A stretch of 64,000 nt of DNA from positions 2,311,001 through 2,375,000 of the forward strand of contig NC_016745.1 of assembly GCF_000243075.1 (NCBI RefSeq), read 5' to 3'. The translations under genes were made by a program, and so were the position numbers. The notes below the pieces were generated by a model, which searched no databases, had not been told where the DNA came from, and saw only the letters and a list, made by a program, of their open reading frames with translations. Position 1 is the stretch's first letter; the number at the start of each line of letters is the position of its first letter. This document shows, one piece after another, positions 63,459-64,000 of the stretch. Source of the DNA: Oceanimonas sp. GK1 (GTDB lineage Bacteria; Pseudomonadota; Gammaproteobacteria; Enterobacterales; Aeromonadaceae).

Positions 63459-64000
63459 TCAAATCAGCGAACGCAGTAACGTCCGCAACCAGTGCAGGGC
63501 GGGCTGGCGGTCGTGCAGCGGGTGCCAGACGCAGTTGAGGTGGTAGGCGGGCAAATCCGCCGGCAATGCCACCTGCCTTAACGGCCAGGCGCCGGCCAGC
63601 AGGGCCGCCACCTTGCTCGGCAGCACCAGCAGGTGATCACTTTGCGCCACGATGGCCGCCGCCGACATGTAACTCTGGCTGTTGACGGAAATCTGCCGTT
63701 TTAGCCCCTGCCGGGCGAGCCAGGTGTCGATGCTGGCCTCGCGGGTGCCCAGTGGCGAATGAAACACATGGGGCAGCGCGGTAAGCTGCTCCAGTGACAG
63801 GGCCTCCCCCACCTCGGGGTGATCGTCGGCCACAATGCCCGCCAACGGCTCGGTGAGCCAGGTTTCGATGCGTAGCGATCCCGGCACCTGCATGTATTCA
63901 TCAAAGCCCAGCACCAGATCCACCTCGCCATTGGCCAGGGCCGCCTCGGGCAGTTGGTCCCGCAAAATATCAATTTCAATGCGCACCCCCGGCGCCAGGG
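63459..64000 (-). CDS. LysR family regulator, C-terminal part (5' end beyond window)
   Basis: The frame stays open to the window edge on the minus strand (LAPGVRIEIDILRDQLPEAAL at the edge), so the N-terminal winged helix lies outside. What is visible is the LysR substrate-binding domain: GEVDLVLGFDEYM, LRIETWLTEPLAGIVADDHPEVG, LTALPHVFHSPLGTRE and SAAAIVAQSDHLLVLPSKVA. Ligand unknown. It is convergent with the antiporter gene. Confidence 0.9.
   Translation of the reverse strand, partial: LAPGVRIEIDILRDQLPEAALANGEVDLVLGFDEYMQVPGSLRIETWLTEPLAGIVADDHPEVGEALSLEQLTALPHVFHSPLGTREASIDTWLARQGLKRQISVNSQSYMSAAAIVAQSDHLLVLPSKVAALLAGAWPLRQVALPADLPAYHLNCVWHPLHDRQPALHWLRTLLRSLI

Overview
The window is a high-GC stretch of a gammaproteobacterial chromosome. 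The gene families and order point to a marine or brackish relative of Aeromonadales such as Oceanimonas, Oceanisphaera or Zobellella. The clues are rsxG-rsxE-nth, an enteric-like smrB/prmB/aroC/epmC/yfcL block, DUF2982, TIGR02808 and TIGR02647 proteins, and a cysD-cysNC fusion. This placement is inferred from gene content, not from a search. I see no transposase, integrase, phage gene or CRISPR array. Most of the window is core genome with metabolic and metal-handling islands.

Layout. 1-1932: end of the rsx (rnf) electron-transport operon and nth. 1994-4373: a DUF1538 membrane protein, a P-II-like protein and a two-CBS protein, which look like a nucleotide-sensing transport unit of unknown substrate. 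4423-7417: gloA, cysB, a membrane-anchored coiled-coil protein and a YecM-like protein. 7475-9669: a divergent MFS/LysR pair. 9713-12677: a zinc-uptake operon of the Zrg type behind a Zur box. 12789-16118: LysE exporter, AraC regulator, nitronate monooxygenase, GNAT and cupin. 16210-20435: an RND efflux pump without its own outer-membrane channel. 20641-21357: a Tsx/OmpK porin.

21904-28116: DJ-1-like protein, copper sensor kinase, copper operon copA-copB-cupredoxin on the other strand, and the response regulator, with a CusR-type box in front of copA and the regulator. 28123-30112: RNase Z with an exported rhodanese and an exported DsrE protein. 30338-32558: a TPP riboswitch controlling a TonB-dependent receptor. 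32605-36934: an AttEFGH-type ABC export system. 37083-37796: glutaredoxin-like protein and the 4.5S RNA. 37943-42612: SLC13 permease divergent from cysD-cysNC (sulfate uptake and activation; cysB lies earlier in the window).

42686-48178: yfcL, NAD kinase-like gene, epmC, aroC, prmB, smrB, a 70-residue conserved protein and sixA. 48588-51037: two very small membrane proteins, a universal stress protein, nfsA and a DUF2982 protein. 51091-57228: LysR regulator, acyl-CoA synthetase and a large MASE3-PAS-GGDEF-EAL protein whose GGDEF site is degenerate. 57472-63358: tRNA-Ser(GGA), RNase T, cupin, modF, TIGR02647 protein, 2-Cys peroxiredoxin and a Na+/H+ antiporter-family protein. 63459-64000: the C-terminal part of a LysR regulator that leaves the window.

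The most unusual items are the DUF1538/P-II/CBS operon, a dispersed intergenic repeat present twice in opposite orientations, the copper two-component pair split by its own target operon, the periplasmic DsrE-rhodanese pair behind a short palindrome, and several small membrane proteins near 48.6-49.0 kb.
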